The notes beneath the pieces are model-generated. The model was given only the letters and a program-made list of their open reading frames with translations, searched no databases and had not been told where the DNA came from. A stretch of 64,000 bases of DNA. Source: Begonia masoniana (taxonomy: Eukaryota > Streptophyta > Magnoliopsida > Cucurbitales > Begoniaceae). Both the position numbers and the translations under genes were made by a program. Each line of letters opens with the position of its first letter. Position 1 is the stretch's first letter. Below, in pieces: positions 1 to 11,487 of the stretch. Where the stretch lies: the NCBI GenBank assembly GCA_022432975.1, contig CM039505.1, positions 18,589,716 to 18,653,715 on the forward strand, written 5' to 3'.

Positions 1-149
1 TAATCGTTTGCTTGACTTTTACTATTATTACATCTTTTCTATTTCTCGACAGACATTCACATTTTGCATGTTATATTACCCTTTTTTTTTTTTTTTTTTT
101 TTTTTAAAAACTGGAAACAGGGGCGTAGAACCATCAATCTACTATGATT

Positions 150-1363
150 CGGCATCTGCCGATGACGTCAGCCAGAAGACTAAACCATCAAACTATTATC
201 ACTCGGCATCTGCCGATGACATCAGCCGGAAGACTAAACCATCAACTACTATCACTCGGCATCTGCCGATGACGTCAGCAGGAAGACTAAACCATCCAAC
301 TACTATCATTCGGCATCTGCCGATGACGTCAGCCGGAAGACTAAACCATCCAACTACTATCCGATGACGTCAGCCGGAAGACTAAACCATCAACTACTAT
401 CACTCGGCATCTGCCGATGACGTCAGCCGGAAGACTAAACCATCAACTACTATCACTCGGCATCTGCCGATGACGTCAGCCGGAAGACTAAACCATCAAC
501 TACTATCACTCGGCATCTGCCGATGACGTCAGCCGGAAGACTAAACCATCAACTACTATCACTCGGCATCTGCCGATGACGTCAGCCGGAAGACTAAACC
601 ATCAACTACTATCACTCGGCATCTGCCGATGACGTCAGCCGGAAGACTAAACCATCAACTACTATCACTCGGCATCTGCCGATGACGTCAGCCGGAAGAC
701 TAAACCATCAACTACTATCACTCGGCATCTGCCGATGACGTCAGCCGGAAGACTAAACCATCAACTACTATCACTCGGCATCTGCCGATGACGTCAGCCG
801 GAAGACTAAACCATCAACTACTATCACTCGGCATCTGCCGATGACGTCAGCCGGAAGACTAAACCATCAACTACTATCACTCGGCATCTGCCGATGACGT
901 CAGCCGGAAGACTAAACCATCAACTACTATCACTCGGCATCTGCCGATGACGTCAGCCGGAAGACTAAACCATCAACTACTATCACTCGGCATCTGCCGA
1001 TGACGTCAGCCGGAAGACTAAACCATCAACTACTATCACTCGGCATCTGCCGATGACGTCAGCCGGAAGACTAAACCATCATCATTCGGCATCTGCCGAT
1101 GACGTCAGCCGGAAGACTAAACCATCAACTACTATCACTCGGCATCTGCCGATGACGTCAGCCGGAAGACTAAACCATCAACTACTATCACTCGGCATCT
1201 GCCGATGACGTCAGCCGGAAGACTAAACCATCAACTACTATCACTCGGCATCTGCCGATGACGTCAGCCGGAAGACTAAACCATCAACTACTATCACTCG
1301 GCATCTGCCGATGACGTCAGCCGGAAGACTAAACCATCAACTACTATCACTCGGCATCTGCCG
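150..1363 (-). repeat. 53-bp tandem array with TGACGTCA in nearly every unit
   Basis: About 23 head-to-tail copies of a 53-bp unit (CGGCATCTGCCGATGACGTC at its start, then AGCCGGAAGACTAAACC). Most units from 360 on are identical; the first few are variant 53/54-bp forms, and one short unit occurs near 1080. Each normal unit contains the 8-bp palindrome TGACGTCA and the inverted pair CGGCATCTGCCG. Strong identity points to recent homogenisation. Confidence 0.95.
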
Positions 1364-1364
1364 G

Positions 1365-1690
1365 CAGGTTATCTTAACCAGCTCCTATCACAAGGCAGAA
1401 AATACTACAACCTTTTTCATCTTCACCCAATAGAACTTACCATAACTCACCCGAATCATAACCTAGTAACCATAAACCTCAAAGAGTAAGAAAACATGAT
1501 CTCATCCAAAATACACAAAGCGGAAGACTTATCAAACAGCTCCTATAACAAGGCAGAAAATAATACACCTTTTCATTTCACCCAATAGAACTACAATAAA
1601 CTCACAGAAATCATAACCTAGTAACATAAACTCAAGAGTAAGCAAAAAATGATCTCATTCCAAAAATACACAAAGCGGAAGAATTAGCAC
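1365..1690 (-). repeat. Imperfect 150-bp duplication in the left LTR of A
   Basis: The stretch with GGCAGAAAATACTACAACC, CCCAATAGAACT, CATAACCTAGTAAC and CACAAAGCGGAAGA occurs at about 1390-1530 and again, degraded, at about 1545-1685. The sister LTR has only one copy (about 9640-9795), so the duplication is private to the left LTR. Confidence 0.8.
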
Positions 1691-2156
1691 GAAATCTTTT
1701 AATAATCTTGACTCGAAATTATCATCAGATTCAATAATTAAAACCAGACAAATCTCAAGATCAACGTTCCAATAGCTTAACCTACTAAACTGTCATATCC
1801 CTATATCTTAATGGAAATCATAAAAACGTTTAACCAGGGGTCATGAATCGCCTTTCCAGTCCTGCACTGTCATTTTGAGCTTCCTCCAGCAACCAGCCTT
1901 AAGCATCCTCTTTGAACATAGTATCCTCACCTGAACCTTCTTCACCTACACCATAAGGTTCAACTATAAGCCTAATGCTTAGTAAGGAACGCATGCTGAC
2001 AGATATACATGAGTACACAAAATTAAAGAACACAAGTTCATAAACCTTTCTTCATCATGTTCATTTTCATTATTTTCATGGCATGCATTAAGGCAGGAAA
2101 CGAGGGAGGAAGGCAGGGGTACATAGTCATTTGCCTATCGCGGCAATCATAATACA

Positions 2157-2302
2157 TCACTCGGCCTCCCCCAGTGGGAGAATTCGCGAGCCGTACATAT
2201 CATCAACTCGGCCTCCGCCAGTGGGAGAATCCGCGAGTCATACATATCATTAACTCGGCCTCCCCTAGTGGGAGATTTCGCGAGTCATACATATCATAGT
2301 CT
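2157..2302 (-). repeat. Three tandem 45-48 bp units with a CTCCC/GGGAG hairpin
   Basis: Three copies of a unit with CTCGGCCTCCCCCAGTGGGA followed by GAATTCGCGAGCC or close variants. Each can pair CTCCC with GGGAG over a 4-5 base loop. It is repeated in the right LTR at about 10260-10400. Elements C and D have a different two-unit hairpin repeat in the same relative place. Confidence 0.8.
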
Positions 2303-2532
2303 TTTCCCCCGTTCTGCACTTAATCATGGTTACATTTGCTTTTCATGTTCTCAACTTAAACATAACGTAGACACAGTGCATAGACATAGAGTTCATAGAG
2401 AGAAGTCATATCATAAGGACAAGCAAAACATCCCGTAACTTAACATCTTCTTACACCAATTCTTCATATCATAGTAATAACTAATCATAATCAACAGACT
2501 AGCATCTCAATGATTTCCTAATACCCTTGCAG

Positions 2533-2577
2533 TGTAGGGCCCTAGTGGCCGGAAACCTTAATACATTCACTTACCTG
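2533..2577 (-). promoter_or_regulatory. LTR splice-donor/GGCC block (A, left LTR)
   Basis: On the minus strand CAGGTAAGT (2569-2577) is a perfect plant 5' splice-site consensus. It is followed by GGCCACTAGGGCCCTACA (2533-2550). The same pair, in the same order and LTR orientation, is found in every Ty3 LTR here that retains the region. Use as a splice donor is inferred. Confidence 0.6.
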
Positions 2578-3103
2578 GATTCCTTAGCAATCCGAGCTTC
2601 TTCCCTTTAAACTTCTTCACCTAAAACATGTACATTACAGTAGTTAAAACAAAGGTCCTAATAGCTCTAATCATAAATCGTCCTAGGACTCTGATAGCTA
2701 AAGTCATTCCTAAATACTCTGTTTGATACACCGTGTTGCCAGAAATCCAAAAATAGGTGGACGGGTTCTACCATCGATTGAAGCTGAGTTGATTACTCTA
2801 AATGATCAGAATCGATTCGGAAATGACGTTACCACACTCAGTTAACACAATGTTCTAATATCACACGACCATTGATAAAGACCGAAACTCAAATGCCGAG
2901 CTGAGAACAGGGTAACAAACTAATAGATAGTCATAATGTCAATGTATACCTCGGATATGGATTCGTAGAGGAAAGGCAAGCTGAAACCAGCCGTCGGTAA
3001 TGGAAAGTTCTGGTAGCCGAGAGCAAGAACTTGGGAGAGAAGAAATCGCCGAGAGGGAATGTCGGCTACAGTGGTAATAAATGAGGTTTAAGGTTTCCAT
3101 TTC

Positions 3104-3112
3104 CTATTTATA
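3104..3112 (-). promoter_or_regulatory. TATA box of A LTR (left copy)
   Basis: TATAAATAG on the minus strand, about 165 bases into the LTR in the sense direction. This makes U3 short and places the tandem array downstream of the expected start of transcription, at roughly 3070-3080. Confidence 0.6.
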
Positions 3113-3272
3113 CTTAATCCATCAATTTTAATTACAAAATTGCCACCCAACCAAGTTTTACTCAACTTGTAATAAATTTGCCTTAACATTAAATTTAAAT
3201 CATAAAGGTTAAATAAGAGGGTGACAATGAAAATGGTCAGAAAATCACCTGGCCGAAATGTCGGGTGTTACA

Positions 3273-3285
3273 TCCACCCCTCCTT
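3273..3285 (-). other. Polypurine tract of element A
   Basis: Minus-strand AAGGAGGGGTGGA directly abuts the 3' LTR, the normal place for the plus-strand DNA synthesis primer. Confidence 0.85.
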
Positions 3286-3313
3286 AAACAAAATTTTTGT
3301 CCTCGAAAATTGC

Positions 3314-6300
3314 TCAAGCAAATAACTCTGGATAATTGTCCAACATCTCCTGCTGTCTTTCCCATGTGGCTTCTTCAATGCCGTGATTCGTCCATAAAAC
3401 TTTCACCAATGGAATCTCCTTGTTTCTCAGAGTCTTGATTGTATATTCCAAAATCTGTATTGGTTTCTCCTCATACTCCAGTGTCGGCTCTAAGCCAATA
3501 TCTGATGGCTGGATGACTTGCATTGGATCACGCATGCACTTCCTTAACATTGACACATGGAAGACATTATGAACTTTATCCAATGATGGAGGCAGTTGTA
3601 GTCTGTACGCTGTACTCCCGACTTTTCCCAAGACAGGGAAGGGTCCAATAAATCTCGGATTAAGTTTTCATTTCTTGCCAAATCTTAAAACTCCCTTAAA
3701 TGGTGACACCTTTAAGAATACTTCATCTCCTACTGCAAACTCGAGTTCCCTCCTCCTTTGATCTGCATAACACTTCTACCGGCTTTGTGCAGTCATCATT
3801 CTTTTCCGAATAGTGGCAATCTTATCTGACATTTGCTGCAGAATATCGGGTCCAAGAAGTTTTGTTTCACCAACCTCGTCCCAGTAAAGAGGTGACCTAC
3901 ACTTCCTACCATACAGTGCCTCATATGGTGCCATACCGATGGTGGACTGATGACTGTTATTGTATGAGAACTCAACCAGAGGTAATTGCCTGCTCCAAGT
4001 TGTCTGAAAGTCAAGTACACATGCTCTCAACATATCTTCGAGTATTTGAATAGTCCTTTCTGATTGGCCATCGGTCTGTGGGTGAAAAGCCGTGCTGAAA
4101 GATAACTTTGTACCTAATGTGCCTTGCAAACTTTTCCAGAATCGAGAGGTAAACCTGGGGTCACGGTCAGAGACAATGGATACAGGGATTCCATGCAACC
4201 TAATAATTTCCTGAACATAAAGATCAGCAAATTGGTCCATCGTATAGGTGGTCCTTACAGGTAAGAAATGGGCTGATTTCGTCAGTCTATCCACCACAAC
4301 CCAAATACAATCATGTCCTTTTGTTGTCTTAGGTAGTCCTACAACGAAATCCATAGCTATGTGTTCCCACTTCCATTCGGGAATAGGCAACGGCTGAAGA
4401 GTACCTCCTGGACGTTGGTGCTCGGCTTTGACTTGTTGGCATACTAAACAGGACTCTACATACTTAGCAACATCCCTTTTTAGGTTAGGCCACCAGTACA
4501 GTAACTTCAGGTCTCGGTACATCTTGGTGCAGCCAGGATGTACAGAAAAGGAAGAGGAGTGCGCCTCAGCTAAGATCAACTTACGCAATTCCACATCATT
4601 AGGAATGCACCACCGATTCCTAAACCTCAGGATTCCATCCTTGGAGAGACTGAACTCGGAGGTGGTGTCTTTCAACTTATTCATCATGCTGATATTTTCC
4701 TCTGAATCCCTCTGTTGTGCATCCTTGATCTTTTCCAAAATTGTTGGTTGAATAGATAACTCAGCGAGCAAGACTGATAACTCTGGAACTATCTCCAAGT
4801 CAAACTTCTGAACTTCTGTTCTTAAGGGTATAGACATGGTTGAAACCACGGGCTGCATTGTTGTTGACATCCTACTCAATGCATCAGCTACAGAGTTAGC
4901 CTTCCCGGGGTGATACTTGATCTCAAAATCGTAGTCCTTGACAAATTCCAACCAACGTCTCTGTCTCATGTTCAACTCCTTCTGTGTGAAGAGGTACTTT
5001 AGACTTTTATGGTCAGAAAACACATCACATTGCTGTCCATATAAATAGTGTCTCCAAATCTTCAAGGCAAAAACAACAGCAGCTAATTCTAGATCATGAG
5101 TGGGGTAATTTTGCTCGTAATCCTTTAGCTGCCTAGAAGCATACGCTATAACTTTACCCTCTTGCATCAGAACGCAACCTAAACCAACTTTAGACGCATC
5201 GCAGTAAACACTAAATTTTCCTCCTTCGGTTGGGAGGGTCAATACAGGGGCTGTTGTTAACTTCAGTTTTAACGTCTGGAAGCTGTCTTCACAGGCTTCA
5301 GTCCAAGAATACTTAATGTCTTTCTTTGTCAAACTCGTCAGGGGTTTAGCTATCATAGAAAATCCCTTGATGAACTTCCTGTAATAGCCTGCCAATCCAA
5401 GGAAGCTGCGGACTTCGCTGGCATTCTTAGGTTGAGGCCAATCCTTTACTGCCTGAATTTTGGTCGGGTCCACAGATATGCCATTAGCAGAAACTACATG
5501 GCCAAGGAAATTAACTTTATCTAACCAAAACTCACACTTAGACAGCTTGGCATAAAGTTGATGCTCCTTCAATGTCGTCAAAACTACTTTCAAATGTTCT
5601 TCATGGTCAGCCACAGTTCGGGAGTATATCAAGATATCATCTATGAATACAATCACAAACTTATCCAAATACTCACGAAACACACGGTTCATTAAATCCA
5701 TGAAGGCTGCAGGGGCGTTTGTCAATCCAAACGACATGACTAAGAATTCATAATGTCCATAGCGGGTTCTGAAGGCTGTCTTTGGTATATCTCCTTCTCT
5801 AACCTTCAGTTGGTAATAACCCGAACGTAAATCTATCTTTGAAAATACCTTAGCTCCTTGCAATTGGTCAAACAAATCATTAATCCTCGGTAAGGGGTAC
5901 CTATTCTTGATGGTCAACTTATTTAGTTCCCTGTAGTCTATGCACATTCTAAAAGAACCATCTTTCTTCCTTACAAATAAGACTGGTGCACCCCAAGGAG
6001 AACTGCTGGGGCGAATAAATCCCTTGTCAACCAATTCCTGCAGTTGGACCTTCAATTCTTTCAACTCAACAGGTGCCATACGGTAAGGATTCTTAGATAC
6101 AGGTGATGCCTCGGGGAATGTATCAATTACAAACTCTATTTCTCTATCAGGTGGTATACCTGGTAAATCATCTAAGAATGCCTCGGGAAACTCCCGGACT
6201 ATAGGAATGTCCTGTAGCTCAATTTTATTCTTCACCCGATCATCCATTACACTAGCCAGGTAGCTCTCACAACCACATCTCAGCATTCGGTATATTTCTA

Positions 6301-7735
6301 GTGAGGATATAATTGGTATCTTACTTATTTTAGGAATGGCTTGGAAGGAATAATGATTATCATTTGGGGGTCTAAAATCAACTATTCCAGATCTACAATT
6401 TATCGTGGCATGATGTCTAAATAACCAATTCATCCCTAATATCACTTCATACCCTTTTATGTCAATGACAATTAATTCCGCATAGAGATTCTTATCCCCT
6501 AAGGACACGACGTCACCCTTAACAATCTGTTCTGAATGTAGCGACTTCCCTGATGGTAACACGACACTATATGACCTTTCAGCTAGCAAAGGTCCTATGA
6601 TATGTTTGCATACAAACAAGGTTGATATAAACGAGTGTGTGGCCCCTGTATCTATGAGTGTATAAGCAGCAAATTCACAGATCATGATAGTACCTGATAT
6701 GACTGTATGCTGAACAGCTCCCTCATCTTCCATCAACGCATACACTCTGGGTACAACTCTTGCACGATTCGGGTCTGGCGGCATGGGGCAGTCTCTGACT
6801 AAGTGTCTGGTCTTATCACACCTGAAACAGCGGCCAGAAAGCAACTTGCACTCACCAGGGTGGTTCTTCTGACATGTAGGGCATAGAGGTGCCAGAGGTC
6901 TCTTTCCTTTTCCCTGGTCATCATTCTGATTGAGGGGCCTCTTAATTCCATGCTGTTGTTGCTGTGGTCCCCTGTTCTGTCGCGGCTGCCAACCCTTGTT
7001 CTGACGTGGCGGCGGCTGAGTGTCCTTCATGAGTTTCTTTGGCTGTTCGCGCTGTGCATATGCTGTCATTTCTGCCTCCTCCAGCTCCAAGGCCTTAGCC
7101 GTCACTTCACCATAAGGTACATTATGTATCCCAGCAGTCTTTACTTTCATGTACAGACTTGGCTTCAGTCCTTGAACAAACTGATAAATCTTGTCTTCCT
7201 CATCCTCAATCATACGGGGAGCAAACCGTGATAAGGCATCAAATTCGCATATGTAATCTGTCACAGAGCCAGTTTGTCGAAGATTCATGAACTCCTTCTT
7301 CTTGTTGGCCCGAACAGTCCTATTGAAGTACTTGTCAAAGAAGGCAGTCTTGAACATTCCCCAGGTCATAGCTTCGGCATTAGCGGTGTTCTGGATCGAA
7401 TCCCACCAATGCCTTGCACTTAACTCCAAATGAAAGACAGCATAGGCGACCTTATCCCCTTCATCAACCTTTGCATACTTAAACATGTCTTCTATCTTTC
7501 GAATCCACTCTTCAGCATGAATAGGATCTGAAACATACCCATTAAACACCGGGGGTCGAAGCCGGTGAAAACGTTCACCCCCAAGATCATGAGTTGCGTT
7601 AGTACTGGAGTTGCCTTGTTCTTCTCTAGCTGTCATCAGTCGTTCTATCTGGTGAGATTGGCGCATGACTAACTCAGTCAATTGAGCAATAGCATTGCTA
7701 TCCTCATTGGTCTCCCTCTGTTGACCTCTAACCAT
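3314..7735 (-). CDS. Element A gag-pol polyprotein, chromodomain Ty3/gypsy, two in-frame stops
   Basis: Single reading frame of about 1473 residues encoding capsid and replication enzymes of a retrotransposon. I choose the start at 7735 (MVRGQQ) because element E begins the same way; the frame is open up to 7789. Visible in order: gag domain about 60-190; CCHC knuckle [14 protein letters not shown] near 301; aspartic protease IDTGATHSF near 360; reverse transcriptase with FIDDIL near 695; RNase H with CDASK near 843; integrase zinc region HPGCTKMY to CLVCQQ near 1065-1100; integrase core with [15 protein letters not shown] and QSERTIQ; C-terminal chromodomain ([16 protein letters not shown]) near 1418-1470. 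A TAG at 3776-3778 and a TGA at 3668-3670 interrupt it just after the integrase core, so the chromodomain would not be made without readthrough. Both fit single C-to-T type changes. Catalytic motifs upstream look intact. Confidence 0.95.
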
Positions 7736-7745
7736 CTCGGGATTC

Positions 7746-7807
7746 CTAGACAAATCATTACAGGCATAACTTAACTTAATGACATACATGAAATCATAAA
7801 TACTTAC
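7746..7807 (-). other. Candidate 62-nt leader intron of element A
   Basis: On the minus strand ACTGTAAGTATTTA gives a donor at 7807 and TTTGTCTAG gives an acceptor at 7746, 11 nt before the ATG at 7735. D and E have the same donor context between the primer-binding site and gag. The length is near the lower limit for plant introns, so a different acceptor is possible. Confidence 0.4.
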
Positions 7808-7881
7808 AGTTGCTGGGGTGTGCTCAAGTGACAGTCAGTGCTGGAAGGCAGTCTACAGAATCGGTTTTAGAACCTGGTTTT

Positions 7882-7893
7882 GCTCTGATACCA
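7882..7893 (-). other. Primer-binding site of A (initiator tRNA-Met)
   Basis: Minus-strand TGGTATCAGAGC, complementary to the 3' end of plant initiator tRNA-Met, four bases from the 5' LTR. The adjoining AACCAGGTT extends the similarity after a short gap. Confidence 0.9.
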
Positions 7894-8021
7894 TAATTGT
7901 AACAACCCCGGCCAGGAGCCGTCACGTGTTCATAATCTTTCATTAATCGTTTGCTTGACTTTTACTATTATTACATCTTTTCTATTTCTCGACAGACATT
8001 CACATTTTGCATGTTATATTA

Positions 8022-8079
<58 letters not shown>

Positions 8080-8117
8080 TGGAAACAGGGGCGTAGAACC
8101 ATCAATCTACTATGATT

Positions 8118-9633
8118 CGGCATCTGCCGATGACGTCAGCCGGAAGACTAAACCATCAAACTATTATCACTCGGCATCTGCCGATGACATCAGCCGGAAG
8201 ACTAAACCATCAACTACTATCACTCGGCATCTGCCGATGACGTCAACCGGAAGACTAAACCATCCAACTACTATCATTCGGCATCTGCCGATGACGTCAG
8301 CCGGAAGACTAAACCATCCAACTACTATCATTCGGCATCTGCCGATGACGTCAACCGGAAGACTAAACCATCCAACTACTATCATTCGGCATCTGCCGAT
8401 GACGTCAGCCGGAAGACTAAACCATCCAACTACTATCATTCGGCATCTGCCGATGACGTCAGCCGGAAGACTAAACCATCCAACTACTATCATTCGGCAT
8501 CTGCCGATGACGTCAACCGGAAGACTAAACCATCCAACTACTATCATTCGGCATCTGCCGATGACATCAGCCGGAAGACTAAACCATCCAACTACTATCA
8601 TTCGGCATCTGCCGATGACGTCAACCGGAAGACTAAACCATCCAACTACTATCATTCGGCATCTGCCGATGACGTCAACCGGAAGACTAAACCATCCAAC
8701 TACTATCATTCGGCATCTGCCGATGACATCAGCCGGAAGACTAAACCATCCAACTACTATCATTCGGCATCTGCCGATGACGTCAGCCGGAAGACTAAAC
8801 CATCCAACTACTATCATTCGGCATCTGCCGATGACATCAGCCGGAAGACTAAACCATCAAACTATTATCACTCGGCATCTGCCGATGACATCAGCCGGAA
8901 GACTAAACCATCAAACTATTATCACTCGGCATCTGCCGATGACGTCAACCGGAAGACTAAACCATCCAACTACTATCATTCGGCATCTGCCGATGACATC
9001 AGCCGGAAGACTAAACCATCCAACTACTATCATTCGGCATCTGCCGATGACATCAGCCGGAAGACTAAACCATCAACTACTATCACTCGGCATCTGCCGA
9101 TGACATCAGCCGGAAGACTAAACCATCCAACTACTATCATTCGGCATCTGCCGATGACGTCAGCCGGAAGACTAAACCATCAACTACTATCACTCGGCAT
9201 CTGCCGATGACATCAGCCGGAAGACTAAACCATCAAACTATTATCACTCGGCATCTGCCGATGACATCAGCCGGAAGACTAAACCATCAAACTATTATCA
9301 CTCGGCATCTGCCGATGACGTCAACCGGAAGACTAAACCATCCAACTACTATCATTCGGCATCTGCCGATGACATCAGCCGGAAGACTAAACCATCAACT
9401 ACTATCACTCGGCATCTGCCGATGACATCAGCCGGAAGACTAAACCATCAACTACTATCACTCGGCATCTGCCGATGACATCAGCCGGAAGACTAAACCA
9501 TCCAACTACTATCATTCGGCATCTGCCGATGACATCAGCCGGAAGACTAAACCATCAACTACTATCCGTAGCCGGAAGACTAAACCATCCAACTCCAATC
9601 ACTCGGCATCTGCCGATGACGGTCAACCGGAAG
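8118..9633 (-). repeat. 53/54-bp tandem array, about 28 units, TGACGTCA or TGACATCA
   Basis: This array is related to 150-1363, but most units are 54 bp (CCATCCAACTACTATCATT instead of CCATCAACTACTATCACT). Many carry GACATC in place of GACGTC, the change expected from loss of a methylated CpG, and some have CAACCGG for CAGCCGG. The 54-bp period keeps an 18-residue reading frame open. Confidence 0.93.
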
Positions 9634-10637
9634 GTTATCTTAACCAGCTCCTATCACACGGCAGAAAATACTACAACCTTTTTCATCTTCACCCAATAGA
9701 ACTTACCATAACTCACCCGAATCATAACCTAGTAACCAAAACCTCAAAGAGTAAGAAACATGATCTCATCCAAAATACACAAAGCGGAAGACTTAGACGA
9801 CAATCTTTTAATACTCCTCGAAATTATCCTCAGATTCAGATCAATAATAAACCAGACAAATCTCAAGATTCAACGTTCCAAATTAGCCTTAACCTACTTA
9901 AACTGTCATATCCATTATCTTAATAGAAATCATAAAACGTTAACCAGGGGTCATGAATCGCCTTTCCAGTCCTGCACTGTCATTTTGAGCTTCCTCCAGC
10001 AACCAGCCTTAAGCATCCTCTTTGAACATAGTATCCTCACCTGAACCTTCTTCACCTACACCATAAGGTTCAACTATAAGCCTAATGCTTAGTAAGGAAC
10101 GCATGCTGACAGATATACATGAGTACACAAAATTAAAGAACACAAGTTCATAAACCTTTCTTCATTCATGTTCATTTTCATATTTTCATGGCATGCATTA
10201 AGGCAGGAAACGAGGAGGCAGGGGTACATAGTCATTTGCCTATCGCGGCAATCATAATACATCACTCGGCCTCCCCCAGTGGGAGAATTCGCGAGCCGTA
10301 CATATCATCAACTCGGCCTCCGCCAGTGGGAGAATCCACGAGTCATACATATCATTAACTCGGCCTCCCCTAGTGGGAGATTTCGCAAGTCATACATATC
10401 ATAGTCTTTTCCCCCGTTCTGCACTTAATCATGGTTACACTTGCTTTTCATGTTCTCAACTTAAACATAACGTAGACACAGTGCATAGACATAGAGTTCA
10501 TAGAGAGAAGTCATATCATAAGGACAAGCAAAACATCCCGTAACTTAACATCTTCTTACACCAATTCTTCATATCATAGTAATAACTAATCATAATCAAC
10601 AGACTAGCATCTCAATGATTTCCTAATACCCTTGCAG

Positions 10638-10682
10638 TGTAGGGCCCTAGTGGCCGGAAACCTTAATACATTCACTTACCTG
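10638..10682 (-). promoter_or_regulatory. LTR splice-donor/GGCC block (A, right LTR)
   Basis: CAGGTAAGT on the minus strand at 10674-10682 and the GGCC box ending CCTACA at 10638-10655. In the 5' LTR this donor is about 2.9 kb upstream of the gag start and precedes the array and primer-binding site. Confidence 0.6.
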
Positions 10683-11208
10683 GATTCCTTAGCAATCCGA
10701 GCTTCTTCTCTTTAAACTTCTTCACCTAAAACATGTACATTACAGTAGTTAAAACAAAGGTCCTAATAGCTCTAATCATAAATCGTCCTAGGACTCTGAT
10801 AGCTAAAGTCATTCCTAAATACTCTGTTTGATACACCGTGTTGCCAGAAATCCAAAAATAGGTGGACGGGTTCTACCATCGATTGAAGCTGAGTTGATTA
10901 CTCTAAATGATCAGAATCGATTCGGAAATGACGTTACCACACTCAGTTAACACAATGTTCTAATATCACACGACCATTGATAAAGACCGAAACTCAAATA
11001 CCGAGCTGAGAACAGGGTAACAAACTAATAGATAGTCATAATGTCAATGTATACCTCGGATATGGATTCGTAGAGGAAAGGCAAGCTGAAACCAGCCGTC
11101 GGTAATGGAAAGTTCTGGTAGCCGAGAGCAAGAACTTGGGAGAGAAGAAATCGCCGAGAGGGAATGTCGGCTACAGTGGTAATAAATGAGGTTTAAGGTT
11201 TCCATTTC

Positions 11209-11217
11209 CTATTTATA
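11209..11217 (-). promoter_or_regulatory. TATA box of A 5' LTR
   Basis: TATAAATAG on the minus strand, in the same position as in the left LTR. This copy would drive the element's own transcript. Confidence 0.6.
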
Positions 11218-11377
11218 CTCAATCCATCAATTTTAATTACAAAATTGCCACCCAACCAAGTTTTACTCAACTTGTAATAAATTTGCCTTAACATTAAATT
11301 TAAATCATAAAGGTTAAATAAGAGGGTGACAATGAAAATGGTCAGAAAATCACCTGGCCGAAATGTCGGGTGTTACA

Positions 11378-11473
11378 GATTTTGAAATCAAATCTTAAAT
11401 TAGATTTTTTATTTTGGATTAATTTAGGGATTTCGAGTTTTGATTTTAGAATTTTGAAATCCTAACTGTTACA
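11378..11473 (-). repeat. Element X left (3') LTR, terminal 96 bp
   Basis: Matches 53573-53667 almost base for base and ends TGTTACA (11467-11473). Element A inserted just before GATTT; the rest of this LTR is outside the window. Confidence 0.82.
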
Positions 11474-11487
11474 ATCTTCCCTACTTA
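11474..11487 (-). other. Polypurine tract of element X
   Basis: Minus-strand TAAGTAGGGAAGAT abuts the LTR. The adjoining GGACGAAATTTC resembles the sequence found at the 3' end of pol in the other Ty3 elements here. Confidence 0.6.

Larger units (their letters stand above)
1..3272 (-). repeat. Element A 3' LTR (left), truncated by the window start
   Basis: Ends in TGTTACA at 3266-3272 and matches 7944-11377 along its length. In sense (minus) order it holds: TATA box 3104-3112, splice-donor/GGCC block 2533-2577, three short hairpin repeats about 2157-2302, a 150-base duplication, the 53-bp tandem array, and a T tract of 24 at 82-105 (52 in the sister LTR). Small open frames in it, such as 8-367, are produced by the array and are not genes. 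Confidence 0.92.
1..11377 (-). mobile_element. Ty3/gypsy element A (Tekay/Del-like), full length except for the window edge
   Basis: LTR retrotransposon read on the minus strand. The right LTR (7898-11377) is the 5' LTR and the left one (1-3272) the 3' LTR. Base 1 corresponds to base 7944 of the other LTR, so only about 46 bases of the left LTR are missing. LTR ends are TGTAACA and TGTTACA. Between them lie a primer-binding site, one long gag-pol frame ending in a chromodomain, and a purine tract. The right flank at 11378 begins GATTT and is part of element X's LTR; the matching target copy lies outside the window. The two LTRs are very alike outside their arrays, which suggests a fairly recent insertion. 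Confidence 0.93.
7898..11377 (-). repeat. Element A 5' LTR (right), 3480 bp
   Basis: Starts TGTAACAACC at 7898 and ends TGTTACA at 11371-11377. It is the same family member as 1-3272, but its array is built of 54-bp units, its T tract (8025-8076) is 52 long, and it lacks the 150-bp duplication. No gene is present; the 382-residue plus-strand frame and the 216-residue minus-strand frame are the array read in multiples of three. Confidence 0.93.

Noticed and set aside
150..1363. Regular repeats resembling a CRISPR array
   Set aside because: Units are continuous 53-bp tandem copies with no unique spacers, inside an LTR of a plant element.
7955..9103. 382-residue repetitive protein
   Set aside because: It is the 54-bp array read in frame; an opposite-strand frame is equally open, and the sister LTR does not keep it.
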